Translations under genes and position numbers: made by a program
Notes under the pieces: model-generated
What the model was told of the DNA's origin: nothing
Seen by the model: the letters and a program-made list of their open reading frames with translations, nothing else
The model's database searches: none
Shown here: one piece after another, positions 13,648 through 15,257 of the stretch
Position numbering within the stretch: the first letter of the stretch is position 1
Layout of the letters: every line of letters starts with the position of its first letter
Source of the DNA: CAZATK01 sp964488085
GTDB taxonomy: Bacteria > Patescibacteriota > Minisyncoccia > UBA6257 > UBA11618
Direction: 5' to 3'
Length of the DNA stretch: 15,257 nucleotides
Assembly (NCBI GenBank): GCA_964488085.1
Contig: CAZATK010000012.1
Span: 1-15,257, forward strand

Positions 13648-13710
13648 ACCCCGCACCTTTTATCGATGAGGTTAAAACCCTGTTTACAGGATCGATAAAA
13701 GGTGCGGGGT
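13648..13710. repeat. 63-bp palindrome with two internal hairpins (three-way junction)
   Basis: ACCCCGCACCTTTTATCGAT (13648-13667) pairs perfectly with 13691-13710. The interior folds into two small stems, GGTTAAAACC (13670-13679) and CCTGTTTACAGG (13679-13690), sharing one base. A T-rich run follows on the plus strand and, read on the minus strand, an A-rich run. It sits directly after the terminator of the 304-aa gene. It could be a mobile palindrome, a protein-binding cruciform or a second terminator. Confidence 0.75.
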
Positions 13711-13746
13711 TTATTTCTTTTCAAGAAAAAATAACCCTTCCGAAGT

Positions 13747-13785
13747 CCGCCTCCGTCCCATCCGCCAACTGGCGGAGGCGGATGG
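13747..13785. repeat. GC-rich palindromic repeat (CCGCCTCCG family)
   Basis: Three alternative stems overlap: CCGCCTCCG/CGGAGGCGG (13747-13755 with 13773-13781), CCATCCGCC/GGCGGATGG (13758-13766 with 13777-13785) and TCCGCC-AACT-GGCGGA (13761-13776). It shares CCGCCTCCGTC and GGATGGCG with the palindrome at 7615-7655. Confidence 0.65.
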
Positions 13786-13816
13786 CGAGACGAAGGAGGG
13801 TAAATATAGGGCAATA

Positions 13817-13825
13817 TGGTATATT
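13817..13825 (+). promoter_or_regulatory. Extended -10 box of the 47-aa ORF
   Basis: TGG-TATATT ends 7 bases before the ATG at 13833, again predicting a leaderless mRNA. No -35 is evident. Confidence 0.4.
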
Positions 13826-13832
13826 TTGTAAT

Positions 13833-13976
13833 ATGAAATTTTTTAATGAATATATAAAAGAATACACAAAAATAGCCCTCGTGGCTTTATTGATAACTTT
13901 AAGTTTTGCTTTGGGCTATATTTTTGCTGAAACTACAAGCAGGGAAAGCCGTGCGCCTATTATTATAGAAAAGTGA
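13833..13976 (+). CDS. 47-aa membrane-anchor ORF, possibly the truncated N terminus of a larger protein
   Basis: The ORF encodes a short charged N terminus (MKFFNEYIKEYTK), one hydrophobic helix (about 14-34) ending in FALGYIFAE, and a tail SRESRAPIIIEK before TGA. In my recollection, candidate-phylum proteins with an N-terminal anchor followed by APIIIEKC continue into an extracytoplasmic domain; here the frame stops exactly where that cysteine would be. The next in-frame codons show no resemblance to such a domain and stop at TAA 14010, so this is probably a remnant. It may also be a genuine single-pass small protein. The start is supported by an extended -10 box 7 bases upstream. Confidence 0.5.
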   Translation: MKFFNEYIKEYTKIALVALLITLSFALGYIFAETTSRESRAPIIIEK

Positions 13977-14003
13977 GAAGTGTCATTTTCCGTGACATTT
14001 CTC
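13975..14003. terminator. Hairpin between convergent 47-aa ORF and M23 gene
   Basis: GAGAAGTGTCA and TGACATTTCTC form an 11-bp stem with one G-U pair around TTTTCCG. It overlaps both stop codons. The flanking T-rich sequence is moderate on each side, so it may work as a weak bidirectional terminator. Confidence 0.55.
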
Positions 14004-14718
14004 ATTTCTTAACAAAAGGATTTTTAGCTCCGCGTACTTCAAAATGCAAATGACAGCCGGTTTCGCCGTGCACATTGCCGGTGTTTCCTATATGAGCGAT
14101 TAAATCACCGCGCAATACATATTGACCGACATTGACCAGATTTTTTTTATTATGAGCATATTTTGTAGAAGTATTATTTGCATGATTAATAAGAACATAA
14201 GTTCCATATCCTTCATTCCACCCATCCCTCGCTTCTTTTACTAATCCTTCTGCAGAGGCATATATTGGTTTGCCACAGCGATTGGCAATATCTACAGCAT
14301 TGTATCTATGTAATTGTCCCCAATTCCATCCGGTGGTGGGAATAGAGAAATATTCTTTAAGATCAATCAACCCGCTTTCTTCAACATAACTATCAATGGA
14401 ATTGCCGTGGCTTAGCAAAGAACCATCGGAAAACATCACGCTCTCCGCATAATCACTTTCAAACGAAAAAGAGTCGTGTAAACTTACAAAGGCGTCAGAT
14501 TCTGTTGGCCCGCCAAGCGAATAATTGCTGGCTTGCGTTTGCTTAATATTGCCAAAAAATAGTAGATTAAAAAGCGAAGCTCCTAAAAGAAAAACGACCG
14601 CTGAAACGGTTTTTTTCTTTAATAATAAGTTTTGAATCCATTGAGTACTAATGGATATTATTGTATCAAAAATGAACCCTTTAAGCAATCTCAATAATAA
14701 ACAGCTGGAAGCCGTCAC
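14002..14718 (-). CDS. M23 family metallopeptidase (LytM-type)
   Basis: The frame gives up to 238 residues. A hydrophobic segment at about 37-56 (after KKK) is a signal anchor or signal peptide, a linker of about 70 residues follows, and the C-terminal M23 domain runs from about 130. The zinc site is visible: H137 and D143 in LHRYNAVDIA, and H225 of HLHFE, with H189 and H223 as catalytic histidines. Such enzymes cut peptidoglycan cross-bridges or stems outside the membrane. The start is uncertain: the GTG at 14716-14718 and TTG codons at residues 9 and 11 all lie inside the divergent helicase gene, and no standard start follows before the hydrophobic segment. No clear promoter is visible. Confidence 0.85.
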   Translation of the reverse strand: MTASSCLLLRLLKGFIFDTIISISTQWIQNLLLKKKTVSAVVFLLGASLFNLLFFGNIKQTQASNYSLGGPTESDAFVSLHDSFSFESDYAESVMFSDGSLLSHGNSIDSYVEESGLIDLKEYFSIPTTGWNWGQLHRYNAVDIANRCGKPIYASAEGLVKEARDGWNEGYGTYVLINHANNTSTKYAHNKKNLVNVGQYVLRGDLIAHIGNTGNVHGETGCHLHFEVRGAKNPFVKK

Positions 14719-15257
14719 TCACAAAGAAGGCCCTCTTTTAATTGCCGCTGGCGCTGGATCGGGTAAGACCAAAACCCTTACTAATCGCATAATTCATCTT
14801 ATTGAATCGGGAATAAAGCCAGAAAATATTTTGGCTATTACTTTTACCAATAAAGCCGCCAACGAAATGAAAAAAAGGATTGGAGAAATTGAAAATTTAT
14901 TTGTAGGCACATTTCATTCTTTTGGGGCTAAAATTTTAAGGCAAGAACACAAATATTTTCAGCGGACCGGCAATTTTACTATTTTTGATGAGGACGACAG
15001 TATGTTCTTGCTGAAACAGGCGATAAAAAATCTTAATTTCAGTAAAGATAAATATAATCCGATAATTATTAAACATCAGATTTCAAAGATAAAAAGCGAA
15101 TTATTGGAAACAGATAAGAATACGGCTAATGGAGCGATATTTGAAGAATATGAATTAATGTTGCGGAAAAATAATGCCTTCGACTTTGACGATCTCATTG
15201 AAAAACCAGTTCAACTTTTTAGCTCGGAAAAAGATATTTTAAAAAAATATCAAAATA
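14672..15257 (+). CDS. UvrD/PcrA-type superfamily 1 DNA helicase, N-terminal part
   Basis: The gene runs off the window; about 195 residues are present. Seen in order: Q motif (LNNKQLEAV, about 7-15), Walker A AGAGSGKT (about 26-33), motif Ia AITFTNKAANEMKKR, motif Ib GTFHSF, and AFDFDDLI near the end. These are UvrD/PcrA/Rep features; the ATP-driven 3'-5' helicase acts in nucleotide excision repair and fork maintenance. The distinction between UvrD, PcrA and Rep cannot be made from this part. The ATG at 14672 gives the usual short N terminus; an in-frame ATG at 14651 would add seven residues. Either way the 5' end overlaps the divergent M23 frame. Confidence 0.9.
   Translation, partial: MNPLSNLNNKQLEAVTHKEGPLLIAAGAGSGKTKTLTNRIIHLIESGIKPENILAITFTNKAANEMKKRIGEIENLFVGTFHSFGAKILRQEHKYFQRTGNFTIFDEDDSMFLLKQAIKNLNFSKDKYNPIIIKHQISKIKSELLETDKNTANGAIFEEYELMLRKNNAFDFDDLIEKPVQLFSSEKDILKKYQN

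Noticed and set aside
12607..13656. 349-codon open frame on the minus strand opposite the 304-aa gene
   Set aside because: It is a by-product of GC-rich third positions in the plus-strand gene. The plus frame has a consensus promoter, AGGAGG and a terminator; the minus frame has none and would start inside the terminator and palindrome region.
13974..13976. Recoded UGA (Gly or selenocysteine) extending the 47-aa ORF
   Set aside because: Readthrough adds only a few unrelated residues before TAA at 14008-14010. UGA also acts as the normal stop of the M23 gene, so recoding is not supported.

Overview
The window looks like a chromosomal segment from a Candidate Phyla Radiation bacterium, most likely Parcubacteria. 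This rests on the AT-rich core genes, short or missing leaders, tRNA genes without an encoded CCA end, the lineage-typical versions of RecG, PNPase, ComM and M23 proteins, and many short dispersed palindromic repeats. UGA is used as a stop (for example at 13974 and 14002), so the code is standard bacterial. The assignment is from memory of these families; no search was run.

Layout. 1-4150 (+): translation and RNA-decay operon: S1-domain protein (rpsA-like), rpsO, a NYN/LabA-type putative RNase, and pnp. 4191-5210 (+): membrane-anchored protein of unknown function, converging with zero gap on recG (5211-7322, -). 7375-7605 (+): tRNA-Ile(UAU) and tRNA-Lys(UUU) with consensus promoter and terminator. 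7615-8677 (-): two small non-core genes (91 and 72 aa) flanking tRNA-Arg(UCG) and tRNA-Lys(CUU). 8718-10250 (+): CCA-adding enzyme. 10488-12382 (-): DksA/TraR-type zinc-finger protein followed by comM. 12568-13647 (+): GC-rich 304-aa orphan with its own promoter and terminator. 13833-13976 (+): a 47-aa membrane-anchor ORF, probably a remnant. 14002-14718 (-): M23 peptidase. 14672-end (+): the start of a UvrD/PcrA helicase.

The main finding is a family of short palindromic elements with termini (AT)CCCGTTAGARRT...AYYTCTAACGGG(AT). There are four copies: 84-206, 8027-8100, 8746-8818 and 12491-12565. One lies exactly at the start codon of the S1 gene, pushing that codon about 120 bp from its promoter and ribosome-binding site and leaving a short upstream ORF. 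One lies inside the CCA-adding enzyme gene as 23 codons (25 with the apparent target duplication), in frame. Two end within 0-3 bp of the -35 box of a promoter driving a non-core gene. The copies share termini but carry different internal hairpins. They resemble Rickettsia palindromic elements in behaviour but not in sequence. At least three other repeat families are present: an AATGACCAA repeat that also enters the pnp reading frame, a CTCAGGACAAGCCC repeat encoding FGSAQDKP, and a CCGCCTCCG palindrome.

Two expression styles coexist. Several core genes (recG, dksA-like, cca, the 4191 gene, the 13833 gene) have a -10 box 6-8 bases before the start codon and no Shine-Dalgarno sequence, as for leaderless mRNAs. 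Three non-core genes (7952, 8599, 12664) instead have TTGACA promoters, leaders of roughly 40-60 bases, purine-rich Shine-Dalgarno sequences, and their own strong terminators.
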